A stretch of DNA of 64,000 nt from Lysobacterales bacterium (GTDB lineage Bacteria > Pseudomonadota > Gammaproteobacteria > Xanthomonadales > SZUA-38): positions 1-64,000 of the forward strand of contig JASJDM010000004.1 in assembly GCA_030065125.1 (NCBI GenBank), given 5' to 3'. Below the pieces are notes generated by a model, which was given only the letters and a program-made list of their open reading frames with translations, had not been told where the DNA came from and ran no database searches. Positions 53,389-62,453 of the stretch are shown here, one piece after another (positions within the stretch are counted from its first letter, which is position 1; each line of letters opens with the position of its first letter). A program made the position numbers and the translations under genes.

Positions 53389-54520
53389 AACCGGTCAGTT
53401 CCACGTAACCCCGGCCCGCCACGGCTGTGCCGGCCATCGTTCCTTCCGCCTCTACCACGCCTTCCCAGTAACGGAACGCCAGGTTGAGTTCCTGGTCCTC
53501 CAGCAGCGGTTTGACCCGCAGCGACAGCTCTTGTCCGGGCAGCTCCAGCAGCCACACGCTGGGATAGCGCGCGCCGCTGTGGGGGCTGCGCCAGTATCGC
53601 TCCACCTGCAGCTGAAAGTCGTCGGCGGAGAGCCGCTGGACCTGCCCCCTGCGGACCAGGCTGCCAGCAGAATAAGGGTGCTGGCCACCAGCGCGGTCGC
53701 GCAGACGATACACCATCAGCTGGGTGTCGTCGCCGAGGTCCAGGGAAAACCAATCCCAACCGGCCTGGTCCGGATCCAGGGCGCTGGTACTCCACTCCCG
53801 GTCCAGCCAGCTGCGGCCGGTAACCTGGAACGAGCCCCGCGGCGTGTCCAGCCGGCCCGAGGTGTCCAGCACCGGCATGCTGTAGTAGTAGCTGGCGTTG
53901 CCCGGACTGGCACTCTTGCGGCTCAACCCCGCTTCACCCTGCAGTACCGGGCCCACCCGGGGGCGCAGCCGCAGATTGATGCCGTAGCCGCCATCCCGGG
54001 CCCGCAGCACGAAGGAATCGCCCTCGCTGGCCCCGTCACTGGCCCCGTCACTGGCCATGTCCCAGTCCTCCAGCACCACGTCCAGTCGTTCCAGGCTGGC
54101 CTGGGCCAGTCCCGCCCTTTCCCGTGAAAACCGCTCCGCCGCGTGAAAGGCCGAAGCCGCCACGTCGGTCACGGCAAAGTGGCCCATGAACAACGCTGCG
54201 CTGGTTTGCCGGCCTGGTTCCGGTGGTGCCGCCATGGGGTCCAGCAGGAACCGGAATACGGTCAGCTGAAACCCGAAAACCTGCTTGTCCGGGCCGTCCA
54301 GCCTGCCAGTGAAATACCACCACTCGGTCTGGAACCCCGGGTGCGCCCCGTGGTCCCGGGGGAAGATGAACTCCCGCGGTTCAACCGCGCGCAGGAAGGC
54401 GTCGCCGGCGTCGCCGGACATGACCTGGGAAACCTGCAGCGTCGGTTCAGCGGAGGTCTGGTCCCGGCAGGCCGCAGCCGCCAGGGCCAGCAGCAGGCTG
54501 AGGGCGATCCGCCAGCTCAT
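53381..54520 (-). CDS. AttH/CrtC-like lipocalin-family protein
   Basis: A 379-residue exported protein, perhaps a lipoprotein (LLALAAAAC, Cys18). It has two lipocalin-like beta barrels of the AttH/hydroxyneurosporene-synthase family: FPRDHGAHPGFQTEWWYFTGRL, FGFQLTVFRF, GRSWLDREWSTSALDPDQAGWDWFSLDLGDDTQLMVYRLR, and GYVELTGY at the end. A small repeat, ASDGASDGASEG, is coded by tandem 12-base units near 54020-54060. The start ATG at 54520 overlaps the permease stop. Such proteins pair with FtsX-type ABC transporters and may handle lipids. Confidence 0.88.
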   Translation of the reverse strand: MSWRIALSLLLALAAAACRDQTSAEPTLQVSQVMSGDAGDAFLRAVEPREFIFPRDHGAHPGFQTEWWYFTGRLDGPDKQVFGFQLTVFRFLLDPMAAPPEPGRQTSAALFMGHFAVTDVAASAFHAAERFSRERAGLAQASLERLDVVLEDWDMASDGASDGASEGDSFVLRARDGGYGINLRLRPRVGPVLQGEAGLSRKSASPGNASYYYSMPVLDTSGRLDTPRGSFQVTGRSWLDREWSTSALDPDQAGWDWFSLDLGDDTQLMVYRLRDRAGGQHPYSAGSLVRRGQVQRLSADDFQLQVERYWRSPHSGARYPSVWLLELPGQELSLRVKPLLEDQELNLAFRYWEGVVEAEGTMAGTAVAGRGYVELTGYE

Positions 54521-57042
54521 GTGGCCTGGATGTCCTGGGCGTCGGGAGCGCGGCCCCGCCAGGCCGGTACCAGGGCGGCGGCCACGGCGGCTGACACCGC
54601 CAGCAGCATGGCCAGGACAAAGGCGCTTTCCTGCCAGCGCACCTCCAGGGTCCAGCCGAACGCCCGCTGGTTGATCAACCGGGTCAGCATCAGCGCCAGG
54701 CCGGCGCCCAGGGGCAGGGACAGCAGCCCGGCGGACAGCCCCAGGGCCAGCGACTCCCCCAGCATCAGACCGGTGCGGGAGCGGCGACCCAGGCCCAGGG
54801 TCCACAGCAGTGCAGTTTCCCGGCGCCGCTCCAGCTGCAGGGCCAGCAGGGCGCCCAGCATGCCCACGAAGGCCACGATTGCGGCCAGCCACTTGAGTGA
54901 GCGGGTCAGCTCGAAGGTCTGGTCGAAGATCTTCATGGACTCCACCCGGATGTCCCGGGTTTCACCGTATCGCAATCCCGGCCGTTGCTGCAGACGCCCG
55001 TTGACGGCTTCGGAAACCGCATCCAGATCGGCGCCGGTTTGCAGGTAGAGGCCGGCGGAAGTCAGCCGCTGATCACCCCAAAAGCGGCGCAGGGTCGCCA
55101 GGCTGGTCACCAGGCGGCCGCCGTCGGCCCGGTAGTCCTGGAACACCGCAGCCACGCGCCAGCTGGCGGGGCCTGCGGGCGTGGACAGGACGACTTCGTC
55201 GCCCGGCGACAGGGACAAGCGGCGGGCCAGGGGTTCCGATACCAGGGCCTGGGGCTGAGCGGAATCCCGGGATGCTTCCCGGGAGGCCTGGTCGGCCCAG
55301 ACGGGATCCGGGTCGCCGCGCAGGATTCGAAAGGATTGCCGCACTGCCGGGCTGAAGTCCTGGCCGGTGACCCGCAGATCGTCCCCCGTAGAGGGAAGCT
55401 CCAGGCTGCGAAACCGCACCACCTCGGCGACGCCGGGAATGGATCGCAGCCAATCGGCCAGATCGGCCTCAAAGGAGTCGGCGTCTTCAATGGTTCCCAC
55501 GTAAGCGTCGGCACTGAGGCTGTAATCCAGCCAGTCCTGCACGCTGCCGCGAAAACTGTGAATCATGTGGTCCACCCCCACCACCGTGGCCACCGCCAGG
55601 ATCAGCGCCGCCAGGGCGGCGGCGGTGCGGTTCAGGGTGTGGGACAGCCGCGACAGGCCAAACCCGGCCAGAGGCGAGCGGGCCACCGTCCACCAGCGCG
55701 CGCCGCGGCCCGCCAGCCACCACAGAAGTGGCACTGTCAGCATCAGGTATGCCAGGGCCAGGCCGAAAATAAAGGCCAGGGCCACCACCAGACCCGGCAG
55801 CTGCACCGCCGCCAGGGACAGCAGGCTGATGGCGCCGCCCGCCAGCAGCAGATGCCGGGACAGCGCACCGTCGGATCCTGGCTGCAACCAGGGAGAAATC
55901 ACCGCCAGGGGTTCCAGCCTGGCTGCCTGGCGGGCCGGCCAGGCCGCTGCTGCCAGGGCCCCGACCATGCCCAGCACCACGGCTTTGAGCCAGGTCAAAA
56001 GACCCACATCCGCGGCGTCGGCGCCGACGCTGTAGTAAAGGGTCTCCACGGTATCCGCCATCTGGCGCAAAACGACGTCCGCCATCACCACCCCCAGGGC
56101 CAGCCCCAGCAGCGTGCCCAGAACCCCGATCACCGCGGCCTCCAGCAGCACCCAGCTCGCCACATCGGCGGCGCTCAGTCCAACCAGCCGCTTGATGCCA
56201 AACAGCTGGGTGCGCTGGACGACGAAAAAGCGCATGGTGTTGAACACGATGAAAGCGCCCACCATCAGCGCCAGCAGGCTCAGGGCCAGCAGGTTGAGCT
56301 CAAACGCCTGGCTCATGCCTTTGACCTCCACCGCGCTGTCCTGGGACTCCAGCACAAGGTCCTCACCCAGCAGGTCTTTCACCCGCTGCAGCCGGGACGG
56401 ATCAATCCTCAGGTCCACGTAGCTGAGCTGTCCGGACCGGCCCAGCCAGTGCGACGCGGACGCCAGGTCAGCCAGTACCAGGCTGCCACTGCCGGGAAAG
56501 CGACCGTCGTCAAACTGGCCGGCGATCCTGGCCTCGAATTGTCCATCGCCCGTCAGCTCGAACCGCGCGGACTGGCCGGTCTGCAGGCCAAGCCTTCGTG
56601 GCACCAGCACCACGGGCTTGCCGCCGTACCAGGCCGCCAGGTCGAAGGACTCCTCACCCAGCCAGCCGGCGGTGAAGTCGCGAAACTCGCGCTCCTTGAC
56701 CAGGTCCACACCCAGCAGGGTCAGGCTGCGGCCGTCCGGGGCCAGGATTCGACCTTCCACCACCGGTGCCATGGGAATTTCCCCGGCCTGAGTCCGCAGG
56801 CCGGCGTAGCGCTCGAACGGGATGCTGCCAGCTACGCCGGTGAGCCGGTGGCTGGCGCGGCCGCCCACGCGATCAGTGAAGTCGCCAAAGCTGCGCTCGA
56901 TGGTCACCCGGGCAGCATCCACGGACACCACCGCCGCGACCCCCACGGCCAGTCCCAGGACTCCCAGCGCCAGCTGGCCAGGGTGCCTGAGAAAGTAGCG
57001 CAAGCTGGATTTCAGCTGCAGCAGCCGAACGGCCGGTGTCAT
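54517..57042 (-). CDS. Large FtsX-type ABC transporter permease
   Basis: An 841-residue inner-membrane protein with two FtsX/MacB-like halves: helices near the N-terminus, residues about 250-400, 430-490, and 720-830. Large periplasmic loops lie between. FELNLLALSLLALMVGAFIVFNTM and QTFELTRSLKWLAAIVAFVGMLGALLALQLERRRETALLWTLG are typical. It probably works with the adjacent ATPase and the AttH-like protein in outer-envelope lipid or lipoprotein movement; the cargo is unknown. Confidence 0.9.
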   Translation of the reverse strand: MTPAVRLLQLKSSLRYFLRHPGQLALGVLGLAVGVAAVVSVDAARVTIERSFGDFTDRVGGRASHRLTGVAGSIPFERYAGLRTQAGEIPMAPVVEGRILAPDGRSLTLLGVDLVKEREFRDFTAGWLGEESFDLAAWYGGKPVVLVPRRLGLQTGQSARFELTGDGQFEARIAGQFDDGRFPGSGSLVLADLASASHWLGRSGQLSYVDLRIDPSRLQRVKDLLGEDLVLESQDSAVEVKGMSQAFELNLLALSLLALMVGAFIVFNTMRFFVVQRTQLFGIKRLVGLSAADVASWVLLEAAVIGVLGTLLGLALGVVMADVVLRQMADTVETLYYSVGADAADVGLLTWLKAVVLGMVGALAAAAWPARQAARLEPLAVISPWLQPGSDGALSRHLLLAGGAISLLSLAAVQLPGLVVALAFIFGLALAYLMLTVPLLWWLAGRGARWWTVARSPLAGFGLSRLSHTLNRTAAALAALILAVATVVGVDHMIHSFRGSVQDWLDYSLSADAYVGTIEDADSFEADLADWLRSIPGVAEVVRFRSLELPSTGDDLRVTGQDFSPAVRQSFRILRGDPDPVWADQASREASRDSAQPQALVSEPLARRLSLSPGDEVVLSTPAGPASWRVAAVFQDYRADGGRLVTSLATLRRFWGDQRLTSAGLYLQTGADLDAVSEAVNGRLQQRPGLRYGETRDIRVESMKIFDQTFELTRSLKWLAAIVAFVGMLGALLALQLERRRETALLWTLGLGRRSRTGLMLGESLALGLSAGLLSLPLGAGLALMLTRLINQRAFGWTLEVRWQESAFVLAMLLAVSAAVAAALVPAWRGRAPDAQDIQAT

Positions 57043-57722
57043 GACGAGGCCAGGCTCCGGTGGGCTTCGTGGATCTGCCGGTCGCGGATCTCAACCACCC
57101 GGTCGAGCTGGCCGGACAGCTCCGAACTGTGGGTGACCAGCAGCAGCGCCACCCCGTCCTGTCGGCAGCGCTGCAGCAGCAGCTCCATCACCTGGTGGGC
57201 GTTTTCCAGGTCCAGGTTGCCGGTGGGCTCATCGGCCAGCAGCAGGGCCGGCCGGTGAATCAGCGCCCGCCCCACGGCCAGCCGCTGCTGCTCGCCGCCT
57301 GACATCTGCCAGGGAAACTGGCGGGCGGCGCCCTCCAGCCCGAGACTGCTCAGGGTTTCCTGGACCTGGCCCTGGTCGCGTTCCATGCCGTTCAGCGCCA
57401 GCGGGAAGAGCAGATTCTCCTCGGCCGTGAGGGTGGGCAGCAGGTTGAAGTGCTGGTACACCACACCCAGGTGGCGGCGGCGAAGATCCGTGCGGCCATC
57501 CTCGCTCAGCCCGCCAATATCTTCACCCATGACCTCAACCCGCCCCTGGTCAGCGGCGGTCAGGCCCGCCACCAGGTTGATCAGAGTGGTTTTACCCGAG
57601 CCACTGCGACCCACCAGGGCCACTGCCTGGCCCCGGGACACCTCCAGGTCGAGCCGTTCCAGCACAGGATGGGGGGCGCCGGGATAGGATTTGGTGACGC
57701 CCCTGAGCGCGACAACGCTCAC
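57039..57722 (-). CDS. ABC transporter ATP-binding protein (LolD/MacB type)
   Basis: A 227-residue ATPase with Walker A GRSGSGKTT (38-46), Q-loop region GVVYQHFNLLPTLTAEENL, signature MSGGEQQRLAVGRAL and Walker B LLLADEPTGNLD followed by the H-loop VTHSSEL. It overlaps the permease by four bases and follows hemH by three, so all are co-transcribed. Confidence 0.95.
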   Translation of the reverse strand: MSVVALRGVTKSYPGAPHPVLERLDLEVSRGQAVALVGRSGSGKTTLINLVAGLTAADQGRVEVMGEDIGGLSEDGRTDLRRRHLGVVYQHFNLLPTLTAEENLLFPLALNGMERDQGQVQETLSSLGLEGAARQFPWQMSGGEQQRLAVGRALIHRPALLLADEPTGNLDLENAHQVMELLLQRCRQDGVALLLVTHSSELSGQLDRVVEIRDRQIHEAHRSLASS

Positions 57723-57725
57723 GGT

Positions 57726-58820
57726 TCAGCGGCCGGCGCCCATGGCCATGGCCCGGGCCTGGGCGGCGTCGGCCCGCTCCCGGGTCCGGGCCGGATCGTA
57801 GTCGGCGGCGAACTGGGGCCAGCCCTGGGTGTGCTCCTGCACCAGGGTGGTCATCAGCCGGACGTGGTCCGCACCGCTGTTCAGGGCCGGGATATAAGAG
57901 AAGGTCTTGCCGCCGGCCTGCAGGAATACTTCCTGGTTCTCCTCCTGGATCTCCTCCAGGGTCTCCAGGCAGTCGGCGGCAAACCCGGGACAGATGACCT
58001 GAACGTGGCCGAGGCCGTCGCCGGCCAGCTCGGGCAGGCGCTGGTCCAGGTAGGGCTGGAGCCAGGGTTCGCGTCCGAAGCGCGACTGGAACGCCACCTC
58101 CCACTCATCCTCGGCCAGGCCCAGCGCCGTGGCCAGCAGCCGCGCCGTGACGTGGCACTGGCAGTGATAGGGATCCCCGGCGTGAAAAAACCGTTGGGGA
58201 ATGCCGTGAAATGACATGACCAGGCGGTCAGGCTTCGTGTGCTGTTCCCAGTGCTGCCGCACGCTTCGCTCCAGTGCGGCAATGTAGTCGGGGTGGCTGG
58301 CGTAAGACCCGACAAAACGCAGTTCGGGTACCCAGCGGACCCGCCCCAGGGCTCGGGCGACCACGTCGAAAACGGCTGCCGTTGTAGTCCCCGAGTACTG
58401 TGGAAAAAGGGGTACCACCAGCAGTCGGGTCACCCCTTCCTGCCGCAGCCTCGCCACGGCGTCCTCCACCGACGGGTTGCCGTAGCTCATGGCCAGGGCT
58501 ACGCTCAACGGTCCCCGGGTCTGGCCTTCCAGCGACTCCCGGGTCGCATCAGCCAAAGCCTGGCTGTGCACCAGCAGCGGTGCGCCCTGTTCCATCCAGA
58601 CCGTCTCATATTTCCTAGCCACCGGGCCCGGCCGAACCCGCAGGATGATGCCATGCAGCACCGGCCACCAGATCCAGCGGGCCACGTCCACCACCCGCCG
58701 GTCACTGAGAAATTCCGCCAGGTAGCGTCGTACCGCTGCTGGCGTGGGTTCATCCGGTGTCCCGAGATTGACCAGCAGCACGCCGGCGCGTTCGACTCGA
58801 CTGTGATCGAAGCTGTTCAT
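57726..58820 (-). CDS. hemH: Ferrochelatase HemH
   Basis: Inserts Fe(II) into protoporphyrin IX. The 364-residue product has VLLVNLGTPDEPTPAAVRRYLAEFLSDRRVV at the start, the family motif MSFHGIPQRF with catalytic His, CHVTARLLATALGL, and VICPGFAADCLETLEEI. It supplies protoheme for the heme A/O pathway and cytochromes encoded elsewhere in the window. ATG at 58820. It heads the operon running down to the hydrolase. Confidence 0.96.
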   Translation of the reverse strand: MNSFDHSRVERAGVLLVNLGTPDEPTPAAVRRYLAEFLSDRRVVDVARWIWWPVLHGIILRVRPGPVARKYETVWMEQGAPLLVHSQALADATRESLEGQTRGPLSVALAMSYGNPSVEDAVARLRQEGVTRLLVVPLFPQYSGTTTAAVFDVVARALGRVRWVPELRFVGSYASHPDYIAALERSVRQHWEQHTKPDRLVMSFHGIPQRFFHAGDPYHCQCHVTARLLATALGLAEDEWEVAFQSRFGREPWLQPYLDQRLPELAGDGLGHVQVICPGFAADCLETLEEIQEENQEVFLQAGGKTFSYIPALNSGADHVRLMTTLVQEHTQGWPQFAADYDPARTRERADAAQARAMAMGAGR

Positions 58821-59062
58821 TGCTTTTTTCCGCGTTGGTTCCGGTGCCCGTGGAACATGTAGTGGTCAGATTTGGACCGAAACCCAAGATGTTGTGATTC
58901 TTACTGACTGTATTATTCTAAATCACGGCCTGTCGCCAGCGCGTGACGGCATGCCCTAACGCTTTGATTCCATAGACAAAGCTGCTAGCATGAAACAGTG
59001 TGCCGGAAGTGACGCCGGCATGCACGATTACCTCAAAAAATAATTTAAGACAACGTAGCAGC
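58821..59062. other. Divergent intergenic region hemH / secreted protein
   Basis: A 242-base gap with moderately AT-rich DNA (58895-58922 and 59030-59052) that must hold promoters for hemH and the downstream secreted protein. Candidate boxes are weak, and I see no clear operator or riboswitch. The start of the following gene lacks an obvious Shine-Dalgarno. Confidence 0.4.
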
Positions 59063-59959
59063 ATGAAGCATGCACTGAGGACCATTCTGTTGGCTCTCGT
59101 ACTGGTGCCCGGGTTCACCCTGGCCCAGGTGTTCGGCTATGCGGTCAACTCGGACGATCAAACCGACGCGGACAACCTGCTGCGGGTCAATCTGGAAACC
59201 GGCGCGGTACAGTTCATCGGCCCCCTGCCGTCGGCGTTGGAAGACGTGGAGGGCCTGGCTTTCGGGCTCGATGGCACCCTTTACGCGGTAGACAACGCCA
59301 CCAAGTCGGTGTTTATCGTCAACGAACAGACGGGCAGCGCGGTAGCCCTGGACAACCGCCGTCCCAATCTGGGTTTTTCTCCCGCCTCCAGCCTCGACTT
59401 CGGCATGACGTTCACCTGCGGCAGCCAGCTGCTGCTGGTCGCCGAGGAGACCATGTCCCTGTACGAGGTGGACGTCACCACCGGCCAGGCACGGGTGATC
59501 GGAGACAGCGGAGGACTGGGCGCCCCCATGACGGCGGTGGCCAGCTTCGCTTCTGATACCGTGGCGCTGGCTTCAGGGGGCGGCCTGTACCGCATTGACG
59601 TTGAGCAGGGCACCTCCGAACTGATCGACACGATCAGCGGCTACGACATCTCCGACGCCGGGCTGGCTTTCGACGCCTCCGGCAACCTGTGGGCCATTCT
59701 TGACGGCCTGACCGACAGCGGCGACTTCCGGCCCAGCCGCGTGTTGCGGGTGGATCCCGCCACCGCCCAGGTGACCGAAGTTGCACAGACCCGCACCGGC
59801 ATAGAAAGTCTGGCGGTGGCGCCACCCGGTGGCTGCGACCTGGCCGGCACGCCGATGCCGTCCCCCGCTGAGGTCCCGGTCAATAACCCGATAGGACTGG
59901 CACTGCTGGTCACACTGCTGCTGCTGCTGGCCGGCCGGCGGCTGCGCCCCGCTGGCTGA
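59063..59959 (+). CDS. Exported protein with C-terminal sorting-type tail
   Basis: A 298-residue protein with signal peptide MKHALRTILLALVLVPGFTLAQ. Its repeated beta-strand pattern suggests a propeller of unknown function (NLLRVNLETGAVQFIGPLP, VEGLAFGLDGTLYAVDNATKSVFIVNEQTG, LYEVDVTTGQARVIGD). The tail has a Pro-rich stretch, VPVNNPIG, one helix (LALLVTLLLLLAG) and RRLR, the tripartite layout of PEP-/IPTL-CTERM-like sorting signals. No exosortase is present in this window. The ATG is at 59063. Confidence 0.75.
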   Translation: MKHALRTILLALVLVPGFTLAQVFGYAVNSDDQTDADNLLRVNLETGAVQFIGPLPSALEDVEGLAFGLDGTLYAVDNATKSVFIVNEQTGSAVALDNRRPNLGFSPASSLDFGMTFTCGSQLLLVAEETMSLYEVDVTTGQARVIGDSGGLGAPMTAVASFASDTVALASGGGLYRIDVEQGTSELIDTISGYDISDAGLAFDASGNLWAILDGLTDSGDFRPSRVLRVDPATAQVTEVAQTRTGIESLAVAPPGGCDLAGTPMPSPAEVPVNNPIGLALLVTLLLLLAGRRLRPAG

Positions 59960-60042
59960 CACTCTCAGCGCACCCGAACGTACCGTCCCAACCGGGGTCT
60001 GACTGTTGTGACTCTACTGATCCGTTACCATATGCAGTCGTG

Positions 60043-60732
60043 ATGAATCGATTCTATTTACTGTGCGGCCTGTTGCTGGCCGGTTTGCTGCTGCACCAGC
60101 CGGTGCTGGGCTCGGCAGCCGAACGCATCACAATCCTGGAAGACGCCATGGACGTGATGACCGAAATCAACCAGATTCCGGAGGAAGGCATCCCGGAAAG
60201 CCTGCTGCGTGGCGCTGAGGCCATCGCCATCGTGCCCCGGGTGGTCAAGGCCGGTTTCGTGGTCGGTGGCCGTCGCGGCAAGGGGGTGATCGCGGTTCGG
60301 GACTCCCGCGGCGCCTGGAGCCGCCCGAGCTTCATCACGCTGACCGGCGGCAGCGTTGGATTCCAGGCCGGGGTCCAGTCCAGCGATGTCATCCTGGTGT
60401 TCAAGAGCCGTCGCAGCGTGGAAGACCTGGTGCGGGGCAAATTCACTCTGGGTGGTGACGCTTCGGTAGCCGCGGGCCCGGTAGGTCGGGAAGCACGGGC
60501 GGCCACGGATCTGGAGCTGAAATCGGAGATTTACTCTTATTCGCGCAGCCGGGGCCTGTTCGCCGGCGTGTCGCTGGAGGGCGCCGCCCTGTCCATCGAC
60601 CATGACGCCAACGAAGAGGTGTATGGCGTCGGCGTCACGCCGCGGAAAATTTTTGCCGGTACCGTCGACCAGGTGCCAGAATCAATTGTGGACTTTCAGG
60701 ACCATCTGGAAGAACAGACTGCCGGCCTGTAA
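60043..60732 (+). CDS. SYLF (Ysc84-type) lipid-binding domain protein
   Basis: An exported 229-residue protein with signal peptide (to about LGSA). The SYLF core includes LLRGAEAIAIVPRVVKAGFVVGGRRGKGVIAVRD, WSRPSFITLTGGSVGFQAGVQSSDVILVF and SYSRSRGLFAGVSLEGAALSID. SYLF domains bind phosphoinositides or actin in eukaryotes, while bacterial roles are unclear. ATG at 60043 is preferred; a GTG is one codon upstream. It precedes tatA by 22 bases, so it may be co-transcribed with tatABC. Confidence 0.88.
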   Translation: MNRFYLLCGLLLAGLLLHQPVLGSAAERITILEDAMDVMTEINQIPEEGIPESLLRGAEAIAIVPRVVKAGFVVGGRRGKGVIAVRDSRGAWSRPSFITLTGGSVGFQAGVQSSDVILVFKSRRSVEDLVRGKFTLGGDASVAAGPVGREARAATDLELKSEIYSYSRSRGLFAGVSLEGAALSIDHDANEEVYGVGVTPRKIFAGTVDQVPESIVDFQDHLEEQTAGL

Positions 60733-60754
60733 CGGCCGAACTACGAGGTGAATC

Positions 60755-60982
60755 ATGGGAATTGGTGGAATCAGTATCTGGCAGCTGCTCATCATTCTGT
60801 TGATTGTGATGATGCTGTTTGGCACCAAGCGGCTGCGCAATATCGGCAGTGATCTTGGCAGCGCCCTGAAGGGTTTTCGCAAGGGCATGAGCGAACCGGA
60901 CGACGAGCCGGAAAAGCTCGAGGCTGATCCCGCCGAGCCGGCGGAAACCGCCAAAGAGCAATCCCGTTCGTCCGAATCCTGA
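60755..60982 (+). CDS. tatA: Twin-arginine translocase subunit TatA
   Basis: A 75-residue pore-forming subunit. One N-terminal helix ([17 protein letters not shown]), the FGTKRLR hinge, the amphipathic helix [17 protein letters not shown] and an acidic tail are all standard. With TatB and TatC it exports folded proteins bearing RR signals across the inner membrane. Start ATG at 60755. Confidence 0.96.
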   Translation: MGIGGISIWQLLIILLIVMMLFGTKRLRNIGSDLGSALKGFRKGMSEPDDEPEKLEADPAEPAETAKEQSRSSES

Positions 60983-61012
60983 CGGCCCTGGCCGCGGCCG
61001 CGCCAACCACTG

Positions 61013-61366
61013 ATGTTCGACATCGGATTCTGGGAAATCAGCCTGCTGGGCCTGATCGGACTGATGGTCCTGGGTCCAGAGCGCCTGCCCGCTGTGGCCC
61101 GGGTGGTGGGGGGCTACCTGCGCAAGGCCCGGCGCACCTGGGCCAACGTGCGCTCGGAGATCGAAGAGGAGCTGGCGGCCAGCGAAATCCGCGACGCGGT
61201 ACGCAAGCCCATGGAAGAAGTGCAGGAGGCCATGCGCCAGCCCATAGACGATCTCAATGACCTGCACAGGGCCGGCCAGGAACGCATCAACCTGGCCGAA
61301 GATGAGCCCCAGTCCACGGATGCCGGCTCCAGCGCAGAATCCGGGCCAGAGTCCAAAACACCGTGA
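61013..61366 (+). CDS. tatB: Twin-arginine translocase subunit TatB
   Basis: A 117-residue TatB. It begins MFDIGFWEISLLGLIGLMVLGPERLP with the characteristic Glu in the helix, followed by an amphipathic helix and a longer charged tail than TatA, ending ESGPESKTP. It recognises RR signal peptides together with TatC. Its stop overlaps the GTG start of tatC. Confidence 0.96.
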   Translation: MFDIGFWEISLLGLIGLMVLGPERLPAVARVVGGYLRKARRTWANVRSEIEEELAASEIRDAVRKPMEEVQEAMRQPIDDLNDLHRAGQERINLAEDEPQSTDAGSSAESGPESKTP

Positions 61367-62139
61367 GTGAACCGGCTGACCAGGAACAGAGCTTTCTCAG
61401 CCACCTGGTCGAGCTGCGCCAGCGGCTGCTGCGCGCAGCCCTGGCCGTGCTGGTGGTCCTGCTGATCCTGCTGCCCTTTGCCCAGGACGTTTACAGCTTT
61501 CTCTCAGCGCCGCTGCTGGCGGCGCTGCCCGAAGGTGTCAACATGGTGGCCTACGAGGTGGCTTCGCCGTTCCTGACGCCGTTCAAAATGACCATGCTGG
61601 CCGCGGTATTCCTGGCCATGCCGGTGATTCTTTACCAGCTCTGGGCTTTCGTGGCCCCAGGCCTCTACCAGAACGAAAAGCGCATCGCCGCCCCCATCGT
61701 TGTGTCCAGCTGCGTGCTGTTTTACCTGGGCTGCGCCTTTGCCTACTTCGTGGTTTTTCCCCTGGTGTTCGCGTTCTTCAACGCAGTGGCTCCCGAAGGA
61801 GTCACCTACATGCCGGATATCCGCAACTACCTGGACTTCATGCTGCTGCTGTTCTTTGCCTTCGGAATGGCCTTTGAGGTGCCCATCGTGGTCTTCATCC
61901 TGCTGGCCACCGGCGTGACCACGGCGGAGTCCCTGGCCACCAAGCGACCCTACGTCATCGTCGGCGCGTTCGCGGTGGGCATGCTGCTGACACCGCCGGA
62001 TATCATTTCCCAGACGCTGCTGGCTCTTCCCATGTGGCTGCTGTTCGAGTTTGGCATTGTTGGCTCACGCCTGCTGCTCAAAAAGCCGGGCAAAGATGAC
62101 GCACCGGACAATCCCAACCCCTCCGACGCCTCGGGATGA
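61363..62139 (+). CDS. tatC: Twin-arginine translocase subunit TatC
   Basis: A 258-residue six-helix protein. SFLSHLVELRQRLLRA at the N-terminus, the periplasmic loop with ASPFLTPFKMTMLAAVFLAMPVILYQLWAFVAPGLYQNEKR, and FGMAFEVPIVVFIL are diagnostic. The start is GTG at 61363, inside the tatB stop (GTGA). The DUF6122 gene overlaps its end (ATGA). Confidence 0.97.
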   Translation: MSEPADQEQSFLSHLVELRQRLLRAALAVLVVLLILLPFAQDVYSFLSAPLLAALPEGVNMVAYEVASPFLTPFKMTMLAAVFLAMPVILYQLWAFVAPGLYQNEKRIAAPIVVSSCVLFYLGCAFAYFVVFPLVFAFFNAVAPEGVTYMPDIRNYLDFMLLLFFAFGMAFEVPIVVFILLATGVTTAESLATKRPYVIVGAFAVGMLLTPPDIISQTLLALPMWLLFEFGIVGSRLLLKKPGKDDAPDNPNPSDASG

Positions 62140-62453
62140 TTCACCTGGCGCTGCACGTGCTGCTGCCCCTGGCGGTGGCGGCGGCATTCTTTCGCAATCG
62201 CTGGCGCAGCGCTTTTGTGTGGATGATGGCAGGCATGCTGATCGATCTGGATCACCTGTTGGCGACACCGATCTATGACCCCCTGCGTTGCAGTGTCGGC
62301 TTTCATCCGCTGCACCAGTGGCCCGCCATCATTCTGTACCTGGTGCTGCTGGCTTTTCCGAAAACCCGGCTGCTGGGTATCGGCCTGGTCATTCACATCG
62401 CCCTGGATTCCATGGACTGCCGGATCAACACCGGCGTCTGGATGACCGGATGA
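62136..62453 (+). CDS. DUF6122 family membrane protein
   Basis: A 105-residue inner-membrane protein with three or four helices and conserved acidic/histidine residues in IDLDHLLATPIYDPLRCSVGFHPLH and the C-terminal IHIALDSMDC. These resemble membrane metal-dependent hydrolase patterns, but no activity is known. It is chained by ATGA overlaps both to tatC and to the multiheme cytochrome gene, so it is probably in the same transcript. Confidence 0.82.
   Translation: MIHLALHVLLPLAVAAAFFRNRWRSAFVWMMAGMLIDLDHLLATPIYDPLRCSVGFHPLHQWPAIILYLVLLAFPKTRLLGIGLVIHIALDSMDCRINTGVWMTG

Noticed and set aside
54521..54892. N-terminal extension of the AttH-like gene inside the permease gene.
   Set aside because: The extension is a frame-shifted shadow of the permease; a signal peptide begins at 54520 with an ATGA overlap.
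54985..57258. A 757-codon open frame antisense to the ABC permease and ATPase.
   Set aside because: Gln/His/Gly-rich mirror frame of two well-supported transporter genes.
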